Assembly (NCBI GenBank): GCA_023853785.1
Contig: JAJIRX010000244.1
Location: forward strand, 62,001-126,000
Length of the DNA stretch: 64,000 nt
Reading direction: 5' to 3'
From: Psilocybe azurescens
Lineage: Eukaryota > Basidiomycota > Agaricomycetes > Agaricales > Agrocybaceae
The position numbers and the translations under genes are program-made. Below, piece after piece: positions 12,206-24,562 of the stretch; the first letter of the stretch is position 1; each line of letters begins with the position of its first letter. Under the pieces are notes generated by a model. That model did not search any database and had not been told where the DNA came from. It worked only from the letters and a program-made list of their open reading frames with translations.

Positions 12206-12520
12206 ATGGTGTTTGTCAAGCAACTGCATTCATGGCATGTAACAAGAAAACCAAAGATGATAAAAAGATACTCACCACATAACAGCACGAAACATGTCAA
12301 ACCAGTGGCATTTAAGACTGGAGACATAGTATGGGTCACTATGTCCTTTGTAGCATATGTGAACAAGGACAATACTGCATCAATAAACATTGTGCTAAAG
12401 GCATTGACATTGATAGAAGAGAAGGTAGGCAACTTCTATGGCCTCACATTGAAACAAATTGTATTGCTATACAATGATATCAAAACAAATCCAATCAGAA
12501 ACATGAAGCAGACTCACTGA
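12206..12520 (+). pseudogene. Unidentified repeat-derived ORF fragment, 104 codons
   Basis: An open frame with the hydrophobic core FKTGDIVWVTMSFVAYVN and VLKALTLIEE. The order basic stretch, FKTGDIV, then SFV and LKALTL resembles the C-terminal part of proteins often found in basidiomycete transposon-rich regions, but I cannot name the family. It is AT-biased like its surroundings, has no convincing upstream exon and lies just right of a solo LTR. Likely a relic. Confidence 0.35.
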
Positions 12521-13470
12521 AGACAATGCAGAAGAAGATTATCATCAAAAGAAAGAGAGTATTTGATGAAGAGAAGAACATGTACCACAGCATGGAACAC
12601 ATATTCATCAGCAGCTGAACAGTGCCCATATAGGTAACACATGTCAACTATTACAATCAACATTATATATTTGACATGTAGCACTACATATAATTTAATG
12701 TGCATATAGCACTATTATTATAGTATATTTGCATTCTGTAGATCTCTTTGCCCTTATTCCAAAATTCCAGCTCAAGACTGTTTCGTTCTCTTCTCTTAAA
12801 GAACTGACCAAATTGGCTGTACAATACACATTTAGGTAGTTAATTAATCCATCTAGATAGTGGATACTTTCTTTTCTTGAAACTACATGTGATTTCCTCT
12901 TTAAATATGAATAGCAAGATTGCAGAAGGAAGCAATGCCTGTTTAAGCATCTCCAATAACTGAGCATTGCAGAGTCCACTTAGAATAAAACAAGCATCAG
13001 TCCTTGGCCAGATAACAAACTAGTAGTGTAGAACTTTACAGAATATGCTTGACAGTTGTAGAAATATTTTCCTGTATTTAAGAGAGTTCAAATGAGGCCA
13101 GAAGAATCTTAATTCATTTTACTACCCATTCTTTGTGTGAACTTTCACAAGATATTCATAAAACTTGAACTCATTAAAGTTTCAAGCTTCTGAACCGCAA
13201 ATTGCACAAAACATTACACTTACAGCTGAATCACCCTCTGAAGGACCACCTTTATTTTTTACTACTCAATCTATTTCATAGGTCTAGAGATACCCATTAT
13301 GCTACTAGATATCTTACTTAGGATAAATTCAATCTTATCTAAGTGTTCAGATACATCTTAAAGCATGTATTCAAGGATCAATACACCAATCATTATATAA
13401 ATCATAACAACTATAGACTTGGAATGAGACTTACAAATACTATTTTTTTGTAGACAGTAGCAGTAAATAA
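12521..13470. other. AT-rich sequence without a gene
   Basis: Only short ORFs (12514-12705 and 12695-12979, both minus). No repeat partner in the window was recognised. Confidence 0.4.
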
Positions 13471-13797
13471 TGTTGAGAATTCACCGGCATGACAAAGGCG
13501 CCTTAGACGCTGTTCGCTTTATTCCACCGTCATTCCATTATCCCCTTCACCCTTTATTTTATGTAGACTATAGACCTTTATTCTATGGGGAGATATATAA
13601 TATCTCCCCTATGTAACATACCTCAGTTGCTCTTATTTTAGACTGAGGTATGCATCCCATTTTATATGTACCGTTTGCAGTAGAACTGATAGATTAGTAG
13701 ATACATTATCTGTTCTCTAGGTACATATCAATGGCATAACTTGCTCTTATTTTAGACTGAGATACATTATCTGTTCTCTAGTCCAGATTTATCAACA
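13471..13797 (+). mobile_element. Solo LTR, family 2 (327 bp)
   Basis: Starts TGTTGAGAATTCACC and ends GATTTATCAACA, flanked by a perfect 5-bp target duplication AATAA (13466-13470 and 13798-13802). An internal duplication of TTGCTCTTATTTTAGACTGA is visible (about 13627 and 13741). No internal retroelement genes remain. The strand is given from the TG...CA reading and is arbitrary. Confidence 0.85.
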
Positions 13798-14979
13798 AAT
13801 AATACTATCAATATACACAGAAGCCAGTTATACATGTAAGGACTATATGAAATTATTGACTGATGACACAAAAGACCAATAATATGTTGCACCAAAACAC
13901 TGCTAAACTGTAGTCAGATCAAACAGCTACTTGGCATTACAAAAGTGACTGAGCACCATGTGATTTTATATTCACAATGGATATTCATGTTAAGGCTATT
14001 TTAAAAACAAAGGATGGTCATATACCTTTCTAAATTTGCTGAAGCACTCATGTATATATATTCTTTATTATCTATAATTTTGAAGTTCTACATTTCTTTG
14101 TTCACTCAAAATTGTGAGTGAACAAACATGTCAATGAAGAGTTTTAATATGTATGTCATGCAGTGCTCAGTCACTTTTGTAATGCTGAGTAAGGATATAC
14201 ACTATGTAGGACTGCATATCAACACCAACAAGAGTATAAAACTGTAGAAAGACATGCAAGAAAATAAGCAGACATATCCCAAGGGCAATGGGGAGACAAC
14301 AATGATGGGGGAAGGAAAGAGAAAGAAAGAAACAGATTTCCCTCATGTGTCTGTATAGCCCCACGCTGCAAAAAATATTTGGAGTCAACCGAGCGACTAC
14401 AATCACCACGTGCAATACAATCCATAAAAGAAAAATGTTTGAGCCTAAGGCTATATCCTCGTGCCACCAATAGAAGTGGAAATAACCGAGCGGCCAAATA
14501 TGACTGGATTTAAATATAAATATCACGTGAAAACATTAACTAAAGAGGAGATACTTTTGGGCCTTCTATCCCCTTCTGATCTCCTAATCAATCAATTTGT
14601 CAACATCAGCCAATCAGCGATTATAACACATGCCACAAAAAAATTAATATATTATTATTTATCGTTATTGTATCATATCGGTCGGTCGGTGCCACTTTTT
14701 GAGTAACACATGCTTAATGTTACAAGGTCACATCACGTTATAAAATAAATCACGTTATCGAAGATAGATTTTGTGACAACAGCAGGGGTCCCTGGTTAAA
14801 GAACGAGTCTATTACTACGTAATAGGACTCGTAATCTCTCTACTCTCCCCGCCATCTCAATGTTTGGTACACTCCGGTCTGATCAACCAGAGCCCTCCAC
14901 TTCAAGACAGCCACCCCTTCCCTCTTTGCAATTTATAAAACAGTATGTAAATCATTGAAAATTTTATTAACTAAAAACT
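13798..14979. other. AT-rich sequence and probable leader before gag
   Basis: 13798-14640 is AT-rich without a recognised gene; overlapping minus ORFs at 14167-14526 are hydrophobic but motif-free. 14640-14979 is more GC-balanced, contains CGGTCGGTCGGTGCC, and leads into the gag start, so it may be the true 5' leader of the gag-bearing element. Confidence 0.35.
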
Positions 14980-16904
14980 ATGGCTCCCAGGTATACCCTT
15001 CGTTCCCGTTCGTGCGCCCGTTGATCCGGATGACCAACGGTTGCCATCCCTTGTCTTTCCGAACTCCGATTCGGACGCAGCCGATGTTCACACACCCAGG
15101 TGCACTTACAGTGACGTCGTGGCATCGAGACCCCTTCTCCTTCTGTTGACGAAGAGAAGGAGATTGATTCTCCGCCTCCTGTTTATCATCAGGCATCAGA
15201 CAAGAACAATTTTATTCGCGATGACACACTTGGGCTTCCAGTAGTTGATAATACTATGGAAATAGAAAATAATTTTACCTCTTCTGATAATGAGAATGAT
15301 GGTCAGGGTCCAGGGACCACTGTGCAGAGCAAAAGCTCTCGCCGTAAGAATTCTATTGAGAAATTTAAGAAGCATGCCAAGAAATGCACCCAGGGGCGCT
15401 CTCCAGAAATAGATTCGGCTATTTACAAAGCCAAGAAATCCTTGAGTAAGGATGAGAAAGCGCAGATTGACTGCCGAAATAAGAAAGTCCGCCGTGAACG
15501 TTCCATTTCGCTTGGCGAAGGAACCTCTAAGAACAAGGGAAAAATCATTGACCCCCGAGAATGGGGAAATGTCAACATTCCCGAAGCTGAATTAAACTCC
15601 AAAGCTCAGAAGAAGGCCCTCAAGGAGGCCAAGAAAGCTAAGAGATCAAATAAAAATAGCATTGTATCTACAGCACATGTAGTACCTATTATTAACGAGA
15701 GCATCTCCACTGCTCCTGGCATTTGGTTTGACCAAACGGCAGACCGTTCCCGTTTGAGGACAGCTCCTTTGCCCATTTTGGCAAGGCCGGCTGCTCACAT
15801 TAATCCTAAATCATTCCTAGCCAATGCGCTTAAGAGTGTTACCCCTTCTAAGAAGAGAAATAAGAATTATAAAAAGGCACCTACTACTAGTTCTTCGAGC
15901 TCTCCTAGCTCTAGTTCTTCGTCAGAGTCTCCTTCTGAGTCCAATGACTCCAGTAGCAACTTCGTCATCTGACGACTCATCCAGTGAGTTGTCCGAAGAT
16001 CTTCCCAGAAAGTCCGATAAGCGAAAGCGGCATTGGAAACACCGCAAATCCAAGCCATCTGGTGGAAAGGCATTCAAGCCGAGCACGTATGATGGCCGCC
16101 CGATCCGCGTGCCTATCATCAGTTTGTTAAAGAAAGTAATGCTTACCTTGAGGATAGTGGATTTAAGAAAAAGCGGAGGATCCTTGCACTATCCTATTTT
16201 TTGGAAGACAAAGCATATGATTATTATCTACAAAAAGCTGCCATCAATGAAGAGACCATGCCTATGACTACATTCTATGAGGGGTTATTCAATTACTGTT
16301 TTCCCATAGATTATAAGCAGAATATCCGTACGAAATTCGAAAAAGCAACTCAAGGAGACCGTAAGGTTAGCGAATATATACATTACCTTGAAGAGCAATA
16401 TAATTTGCTCGGGTCATTAACCAAGAGCGACCTTGTGAACCGCTTCTGGAACGGAGCAGCTGATTATCTTCAGCGCGGATTATGGCGCAACGGTCTCCAT
16501 CCGGACTCATCTACATGGGATCAAGTCGTTAGTCAAGCCGAAATCATTGAGATTTCGGAAAATGTAGGCCAATATAATAGAGATCGCCCCTGGCACTCAA
16601 CCTCGCATAATCGTGAAACACGCTCACAGGATAAGCGCTGGGATTACTTTGGATCTCGGCATGAAGATAAAACTGCCTCCAACAAGCAGGACAGTAGTTA
16701 TACAATGAATACTTCATATGAGGACAAGGATAAAAATCTAATAACGAAGAATCTTGTTCCAGGTCCAATACCTACATTCAGAAAATTGAATTAAAAAACA
16801 AACAGCCTGAAGAGGACGATGCGGATAGAATAGAAACTGGGAGATGCTTCCGTTGCAATGAACCCAGTCATCTTTCTCGCAACTCCCTCAAGGAAGCTCT
16901 GTAA
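14980..16904 (+). pseudogene. Gypsy/Ty3-type gag, broken by several frame changes
   Basis: The first ATG (14980) opens MAPRYTLRSRS, then the frame shifts near 15020, again near 15145, near 15960 and near 16100. The pieces are a charged, disordered N-terminal half (15256-15972, ending in a Ser-rich block), a linker rich in SDDSSSELSED, and a capsid-like segment (about 16190-16600) with LSYFLEDKAYDYYLQ, FYEGLFNYCFP, VSEYIHYLEEQ and VNRFWNGAADYLQRGL. That is the pattern of retrotransposon gag (Retrotrans_gag type). A zinc-knuckle-like CFRCNEPSHLSRN follows at about 16850, but the fourth ligand position is Ser, not Cys. The frame stops at 16904. A short trailing piece with EVLDSMLLGAI near 17000-17040 may be the start of a protease linker. 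Confidence 0.72.
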
Positions 16905-18425
16905 AATATAGTGGTAATAAACCACCTGGGATATCCGCATACCATTTACAACCTACTATGGAAGATGATGCGAATACAGACTCTTCTGATGAGTTTATCG
17001 AAGTTCTAGATAGTATGCTGTTAGGCGCCATTCATTTTGAGTGTCCATTGTTGGACCACTGATTCTAACTGTCTCATATTGTACTCCAAACGGAGGGCGA
17101 GAGTATTCAATAATGTGCTTGCTGCTGAAAGCCTGGCATCACCAGGCTCACTGAGGAGTCACGCGGAAAATGACAGGACCACGATATATCGATAGAACGA
17201 TGGACTGGCTACAGGTGTGTACGGTGCATAAGGTCTAAGTCTAAGTCTGTGTCAAAGGAATGGGGATTGGGGATCGTAGTCACGTGTATGTAAATGTATA
17301 GATAAGATAATATCGAAGGGGCTGTGGTAAGACTGGGGCGCCAGGCTTACAGCTGCTTCGTGTTACAATATACACATTATTTTACTTTTCTGAACCCTTT
17401 CGTAGTCTTCCGCACACCAACACTTCTATTTTTCTATTGGCTCATACTTAACTTTTAATCTTCTTCTTTCTATCTCCACGGATATGAACCTTAGTGTAGA
17501 CTTTTTATTCTACAAAGCTATCATGCTATATTACATTCCTTCCTTTCTGAACTTCTCATTATTTCTACTTGCTCTCTCTCTCTATCATTTTATTTCTCTA
17601 TTTACTATCAATGTCTCTCCTTTCCTTTATTTTCAGGAACCCCTCGTCACTCTTTTCAATCCTTTTTTCTTTTATGTCGCTCCTTCAAACCCTGCCAATA
17701 TTTCTTGTCGTCTTACATCTCCGCTGCCATGATCCATCATCGCTCCCTCCATCGTCAAACGCCTCTATTGTCGTCCTTCCAGTCTCTCCACGCCCGGTGC
17801 CATCGTTGTTGTTCCTTTTACCATTGTCAACAACATATCATTTCCGGTTTCTTATACCCTCAACAACACTTCCGCCCGTTATTGTTCATCTTGCACCTCA
17901 CGCTCAAATACTTCTCTTCACAAGCTCATCACAATATCACTGCAATTTTCGCGCATACACCCAAAAATTCATCACTACAGGACAATTCCATCGAACTCCA
18001 TTACCTCCCATCTTGCACTGGATGTGTTATGGTCAGACAAACCCATTCCCCTTGCCAACCTCGCTATTTCACTTCTCATACACCATGCCGCACTCCCTGT
18101 CGCCTCAAACATCTATAATTCCCCTACCACTCTCACGGAATTCTTATTCGGCGAACTGTGCCCACTGTCCCGGTTGACACGAGGAACACGTCTTTTATTA
18201 CTTGCTATATGCAAGATATTTCCACGAACGCACTCATTTACGCAAGCCGGGCGCTAAATCACAAACTATCATCACTCCAGCATTTCAACACTTTCATTTT
18301 GGATATTCCAGGACAGACGAACTTCTGGCAGGTCGCTTACTCTATCCATTTCGTTATACTTCATCTCTTGACACTCCTTGGACACTTATTTATAGGGCAT
18401 TGTTGCACAATACCCGGAGGGCGTA
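16905..18425. other. Remainder of LTR element interior, pol not recognisable
   Basis: 17040-17400 is GC-balanced non-coding sequence. 17400-18425 is pyrimidine-rich on the plus strand, with overlapping ORFs (17569-18177, 17705-18118, 18202-18561) that lack any reverse transcriptase, RNase H or integrase motif and differ in composition from gag. No coding call is made. Confidence 0.4.
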
Positions 18426-18797
18426 TGTGACGATCCGGTACACTTCTCACACGTTGATTATCGTTCTTTTTATCTTATCTCTTTATTTTGACTTCATTCC
18501 ATTCCGTCAACTTATACACGAGTTATCCCTCTCCATTCTTTACTATCCCTTTTCCATCTGAAACCATTCCTTACCATTAACCCTGAATATGACCTCTTTT
18601 ATCTAGACCCTTTTTACATAGTCTTAGGACACTGTTCTACAGTATAAATACAGGCCATGTTCTAGATACAATCCCCCAGTGAATAACTAGCATTTATACC
18701 TGTCTATTCAGTGCTTAAGCCTCACTACCATATACATTCCGTGTGTCAGTACAAAGCTATTGATACTCCCGCAGTCACAATAGTCACTACTGTCACA
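18426..18797 (+). repeat. 3' LTR, 372 bp
   Basis: Near-identical to 9796-10165, with a few single-base differences and one extra T in a T-run. Starts TGTGACGATCC and ends TGTCACA. Confidence 0.8.
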
Positions 18798-19720
18798 TGT
18801 TCAGTGACACTGTGACAGAGGTGAAACAAGCAAGCAGCAAGATTCTCAAAAACTTACAGCACCACCGTGTATCATATCTTTATGGCCAATTACCTTGATC
18901 CCAATTTTCTAAAGAAACCGAGATACATACTCACTCTCCCACATTTTCTAATCCTCTGAGTGTCGGTAAAATATCACGAACATCCCGTGCACTTGCCATC
19001 CAAATTTGAAGTTCACCTGCAATATTCAAGCTCATAGAAATTTGATATCGCCATTGACAGTGTCAATTTGGTGATCTTATGTTTCTACTCTACGCAGTTA
19101 CCTCCCCACTACTGTCTATTTCTACCTCATTTATATGGCAATTTTGGATCTGTGTCCTGCGCGGTAGGCGTAAAATCACAACTGTGTTCTTTTACTTCGG
19201 CACAGTTAATTTTTACTGTGAAGCAGCTCACGGACAAGTCATGCTTGGAGGACTGTACATCCATCACAAGGGATAGAATAGACAGCCCACTATTAGTATA
19301 AGTATTCTGGATGCCAAACTCAGAAAAATGGAAAATAGGTGGAGTACATGTTCTGTGTCGTTAAACTGTGGGTTGGAAGAGGCGTGAGCTGTGCTCAGAG
19401 GAGGAGAAATAATCACTTAAATGGATGCGCTAATCAATTTGATGACCAACAAATTACAATTAATCTGATCTGGCTCATATGCATCTCGGGTTTGGACATT
19501 AGCGCAATACATTCTCGGGCCTGGAGTAAGTAATCAAGCTAGGTGGTCTTTTCAGAGTCTCTGCTCATTGTGCGGCAAACCTGAACAGATTGGGTCTGAA
19601 TTCTGAATTCCAATTTTATCCAATTTTATGGAAGGAGCTTCCTAGCCAAACAACTGAATTCCCTGTCACCCCACAGATGGAATAGAATCTGTTTAATCAA
19701 GATGGTTTATTGTCAGTAAA
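18798..19720. other. Spacer between LTR element and foldback element
   Basis: No gene recognised; overlapping ORFs at 19068-19301 and 19339-19533 have no motif. The last seven bases (19714-19720, CAGTAAA) are the left target-site duplication of the next element. Confidence 0.45.
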
Positions 19721-21610
19721 CACATAGGGCAGCTACATTGTAGCGAGTGACATGGGCCGTAGAACACACACAATGTATCTGTGTGACACGGGGCCAATGA
19801 ATTCTATGGAAGTTGCATACATTTTAGGGTGGTGGGAATTAATTACAAATGCTGTGGGACTGCATGCATGAGCCTATAGTTAGCATACCACGGACTGGGC
19901 TCGGCCCCGAGATGGCTGGTCAAATGCCCAATGCCGATGTAGCAGTTCATGCAAATCCAACTGTTCAATAACTCAAAATACAGTATATTTGCATAATTAC
20001 ATGGAATTTAATGATTGGAAAAATGGTACAGCTGTGTAGTGTTAATTTATGCTTAGCAGTTGTATCAGCTCGGGCCCGATGTGGCCGATTAAATGAACTG
20101 GTGCCGATGATGCAATGCAGACAAAACTGACGATTTATTCAGTCAGAATACTGAATATTTCTATAACTGAAGGAAATTAAATAATGGGAATAATTGTACA
20201 GCAGTGCAGTATACATATAATTGATACTCAGCAGTTGCATCAGCTCGGGCTCGATGTGGCCGATTAAATGAACCAGTGCCGATGATGCAATGCAGACAAA
20301 ACTGACAATTTATTCAGTCAGAATACTGAATATTTCTATAACTGAAGCAAATCAAATAATTGGAATAATTGTACAGAAGTGCAGTATACATTTAATTAAT
20401 CCTCGGCAGTTACATCAGCTCGGGCCCGACATGGCCGATTAAATAAACCGGTGCCAATGATGTAGTGCAGACAAATCTGACCATTTATTCAGTCGGAATA
20501 CTGAATATTTCTATAACTGATGCAAATCAAATAATGGAAATAATTGTACAGAAGTGCAGTATGCATTTACTTTATTCTCAGCAGCTGCATTAGCTCGGGC
20601 CCAATGTGGCCGATTAAATGAACAGGTGCCGATGATGCAGTGCAGACAAAACTGACAATTTATTCAGTCGGAACACTGAATATTTCTATAACTGAAGGAT
20701 ATTAAATAATGGGAATAATTGTACAGAAGTGCAGTATACATTTAATTGATACCCGGCAGTTGCATCAGCTCGGGCCCGATGTGGACAATTAAATGAACCG
20801 GTGCCGATGATGCAATGCAGACAAAACTGACTACTTATTCAGTCGGAATACTGAATATTTCTATAACTGAAGCAAATTATAAAATGGGAGTAGCTGTACA
20901 GAAGTGCAGTATACATATAATTGATACTCGGCAGTTACATCAGCTCGGGCCCAACATGGCCGATTAAATAAACAGGTGCCAATGATGCAGTGCAGACAAA
21001 ACTGACGATTTATTCAGTCAGAATACTGAATATTTCTATAACTGAAGTGAATCAAATAGTGGGAATAATTGTACAGAAGTGCAGTATACATTTAATTAAT
21101 CCTCGGCAGTTGCATCAGCTCGGGCCTGACATGGCCGATTAAATGAACTGGTGCCAATGATGTAGTGCAGACAAAACTGACCATTTATTCAGTCGGAATA
21201 CTGAGTATTTCTATACCTGAAGCAAATTAAAAATATGAATAGCTGTACAGAAGTTCAGTATACATTTAGTTTATACTCAGCAGTTGCATCAGCTTGGGCC
21301 CAACATGGCCGATTCAATAATCCAGCCCAGATATAGCAGTACCTGGAAAACAAACCGTTCAATGATTCAAAATACTGTATATTTGCATATTTATGTATGT
21401 GGAATTTAATGATTGGAACAATAGTACCACAATGCAGTACTGTTATTTTTTGTTGGCAGTGACATCAGTTTGGTCCAATTTGGGTGATCAATTAAGCCGG
21501 TGCCAATGTATCAGTTCATTCAAAGCCAACCATTTATTAACTCACAATATTGAACATTTTTGTAACTGAACGGAATTTAATGATTTGGAAAATAGTATAA
21601 CAGTGTAGTA
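19721..21610 (+). repeat. Left arm of foldback element: about ten 175-bp tandem units
   Basis: Seven units are spaced exactly 175 bp, with more diverged units at both ends (first near 19892, last near 21465). Units differ by scattered substitutions, many C/T and G/A. Interrupted at 21610 by the pogo insertion. Confidence 0.85.
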
Positions 21611-24560
21611 CAGTGTTTTGACGTTCCTTGGGACACTTTTTTGTAATTTGGCTTTTAAGGCATCACAACTTCAAATTGCTTCAAATAAAATATATATTAT
21701 TGTACACAAGGGTCTTTTACATAGTATGGTATAAGAAAAAAAAATATTCTGCTGCAAAAAAACAAGCAATTGCCTTTGCAACTGAGAGCACCAAAATGTC
21801 ACGAATGTGGTTCCTTGGGACACCTGTGACATACCCGGTCCGTGTCTTCCGGGTGTTATCACACGGCCATCAGTCCATCGTGTTTTCGTCTTCTTCCTCA
21901 TCATCACCATCGCCGTCGCTCCACAACAACTTCCAAGCTCGCTGGAAGTTTGGGTTTTGGTCGTGCTGGTGCCTTGGGCCAGTGCTTCTTTGGAACACCC
22001 TCACCAGACAGTTTGTCGCAGTTAATCTTCCATAATTTCATCGCTTTTTCGTGGGTGGCCTTCATTACCTTCCATTCATTTTCCAGCTTCGTCTGAGCCT
22101 CCTTTTTGCAGCCCTCCCTTCTGCCTTTGATTTCTTTTCAGCTGCCTTCGCTTTTTTGCGTTCTTCCTGTGCATGAATCCCTTCTCGGATAGCATCTCCA
22201 GAATATACTTGGCCCTTACTTGAATCAATAACAAGGGTACGTGTTGAGGTCTTCTCTGTTTCCTTTCCATAGAGTGCTGCATTTAACTTCCGTAGTGCAG
22301 ATTCTGTACCACCATCGTTGCCCTAGACCCCTCGATTATACCATTCTGGGATGTTGTAAGGATGTGCGCCTTTCGTAGGTTTGCTTTCAACATTCCTATC
22401 ACATTTTCTAGATCCTGACGGCTACTCCACCCATTTACAGAGTCTGGATCTGCCAGTGACCAATCAGGATCATCTGAAGCAGGAAGAGATTCGAGAACTG
22501 GTGCCACAATAGGGGTAGACGAGGTGAGTGGCGTTTTGAGACTAGAAAAGATCCAGACGAGGTTGTGCTCAGGCTAGCGTATAGACTTCGCATTCGCTTT
22601 GATGGGGTGTACAAGGAAGGATCTATATCCATATTTCGTCCACGTTTTCGTGAAGGTGTTGATGGTGGAATGTTCTCATTGGTGGTGCTTGTTGGGGTTT
22701 GAGTTGGTTCAATACGGAGATGTGTTGAAGGTGAGATTGCAAAATCTGTAGGAGGATTGGCATTGAATGCAGCTATCACAGCACGAACAGGGCTTGGTTG
22801 TGCCATCGGAAAGCTGCCTCTGATAGATGTTGTGGTGCTTGGCTTCATCTGAACATCTGTGATAACTTCAGGACAGAATGGGTGTATGCCTGTAACACGG
22901 AAGGCAGCTGTGATTGTTTCTGATGTGAACGCAGATAGATATGCCTGGGTCCAGAGGTGAGTGAATTCTGATTTCGAAACTTTCCGCATATTGTTCTCCT
23001 CGAAGCTGACAATCTTTTGTTTCCAAGAATTTTTCATTCTCGCAAAGCAAACAACATCAAGTCCTTGGAGGGCGTGGGTGCAATGGGCTGGATACCCAAG
23101 CAAGATGATGTTATTTTTCCGTGCGTAGTCGATAAAATCCAGAGTGTAATGAGAACTGTGACCATCAAGGACAAGTACACGGCTCTGTCCCTGTGCCTTT
23201 TCCTTTGTTTCTGCGTCGAATATATGTTCAAGCCACTGCCGGCCAAGATTTGCATCTGTCCACCCTCGGTCGGATGTCGCAATACTGAGGTATGTGTAGG
23301 TTATTCATCTATCTTTAGGATCAAAACGTAAACCACTCACAAAGCATTGACAGCATTCCGTTCTGTCCAGCATTCTTTAATGTTCTTGCCCTTGAATATG
23401 AGGAGGGGTCGTATACTTGTTCCATCAGCACAGATTGTAACGACTGCGGTAACATTTTCTCGATCAGCTCCTCCTTGCTTGTGCTGAGTTTTTGTTCCTC
23501 GTGCCCCAACTACTCGATCCTTTCCACCATATGCAGTTGGGAACCCACTCTCGTCCATGCCATAGATATTTTTGGGGTCAATGCCGAGTTCGACAATGTA
23601 TTTCTTGACGAGGTCAAACCATGATTTGACTGCTTCGGGATTCAATGATCGGGCACGTTGCATGTCAAGCGGTTTGCTCCAGTGAGTACCTAGCTGCTCG
23701 TGATGCCGTTGAAGGAATCTGAATACCCAGAAATAGCTGAGAGGTTTGCAGTCGCTTCCGAGGCGGCTCTTTTGAATTGCATTTGCAAACTGTCGGATTT
23801 CAGCGGTGCTGGAAGGGAAACCCACGGTTGGCAGATTCTAAAAGTAGGTCAACAAGAACACCTTCTTCCGTCGGTGTGAGCTTCTGTTTTGTAACATTGA
23901 ATTTTAGCATGGCTTGTCCCTTCCCATTAACATATCTCTCGAGAGTTGAACTTGAAACCCCAGGATATCTCGCTGCTACTTTGCGATATGAATCCCTGCC
24001 CAACCGATATTCCTCTGCTGCTTGTCGTAGACGTAATTCATTTGCTTTGTTGGCCTTGTGCTTTTTCACGCGCTCGGATAAAGCCCTGCCTGGCATTTTT
24101 AGACAGGTGAATAGAAGCGCAGAAGGTTAACGTAGGAGATAGTATATCAACAGAACGGACACGTCGAGCCATCAATCAACAACCATGTCACGCTTCAAAT
24201 CTCTCTTCACAAAAACACGTCTCATGAGGTCAAATTTCAACCGATTGTCTCCATTTAAAGTGCATATGAAAGGCCAAATCAATGCCAATCGATGGGTATA
24301 GTATTTTATTTACAAAGTGTGTCTTTATGGAGCAGCGAGAGGCGAAAGAAAAGTGTGATCATCAAAAACAGCCAAATTTTGCATGTAAATACCTCATATC
24401 TCCTCTGGTAGACCACCGATTGCCCTAAAATTTCGATATAATGTGTATTCCCATTAGTTCTACATATTTGCCAATTTTTAGAGCTATCCGGGGAGAACTA
24501 CGTCCATAATTTGTGTTTGTCCCAAGGAACGTCAGTGTCCCAAGGAACGTCAAAACACTG
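21611..24560 (-). mobile_element. Pogo/Fot1-type Tc1-mariner element, 2950 bp
   Basis: Terminal inverted repeats begin CAGTGTTTTGACGTTCCTTG at 21611 and are mirrored at the right end (CAAGGAACGTCAAAACACTG, ending 24560). The dinucleotide TA flanks both ends (21609-21610 and 24561-24562), the target duplication of Tc1/mariner/pogo elements. A further TGTCCCAAGGAACGTC copy lies just inside the right end. The element sits within the foldback element, so it is the younger insertion. Confidence 0.9.
21904..24096 (-). pseudogene. Pogo-type DDE transposase with at least four frame changes
   Basis: The protein starts MPGRALSERVKKHKANKANE. A psq-type helix-turn-helix follows (LRQAAEEYRLGRDSYRKVA, then YPGVSSSTLERYVNG), then DDE core motifs: YGMDESGFP (first Asp), VLVLDGHSSH (second Asp) and AHCTHALQGLDVVCF (third Asp). 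One GT-AG intron (23285-23340) joins NAF to IATSDRGWTD. A Ser/Thr/Pro-rich tail and a basic coiled region follow, ending at a TGA at 21904. Frame changes occur near 23815 (CCC run), 22530 (AAAA run), near 22290 and near 22095; each is a single-base difference. The catalytic triad is present, but the frame changes would prevent a full product unless they are assembly errors. Confidence 0.85.
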
Positions 24561-24562
24561 TA

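Larger units (their letters stand above)
9796..18797 (+). mobile_element. LTR retrotransposon, Gypsy/Ty3-like, 9.0 kb, degenerate
   Basis: Two near-identical direct repeats (9796-10165 and 18426-18797) start TGTGACGATCCGG and end CACTACTGTCACA, giving TG...CA ends and an inverted TGTGAC/GTCACA terminus. Flanking pentamers are CGTTC (9791-9795) and TGTTC (18798-18802), a target duplication differing by one C-to-T change. A broken gag lies inside on the same strand as the LTR. No protease, reverse transcriptase, RNase H or integrase motif was found. The interior is inflated by two solo LTRs (11632-12130 and 13471-13797) and unassigned AT-rich DNA, and the gag start lies 4.8 kb from the left LTR, so the LTRs and gag may come from different insertions. 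Confidence 0.68.

Noticed and set aside
17569..18561. Overlapping plus ORFs as retrotransposon pol
   Set aside because: No reverse transcriptase, RNase H or integrase motif in any frame; strong pyrimidine bias explains the openness.
20068..21300. CRISPR-like array of regularly spaced repeats
   Set aside because: The units are 175 bp, contiguous tandem copies without unique spacers, in a eukaryotic transposon.
22076..24130. Plus-strand ORFs over the pogo transposase (for example 23777-24130)
   Set aside because: They are antisense to helix-turn-helix and DDE motifs on the minus strand.
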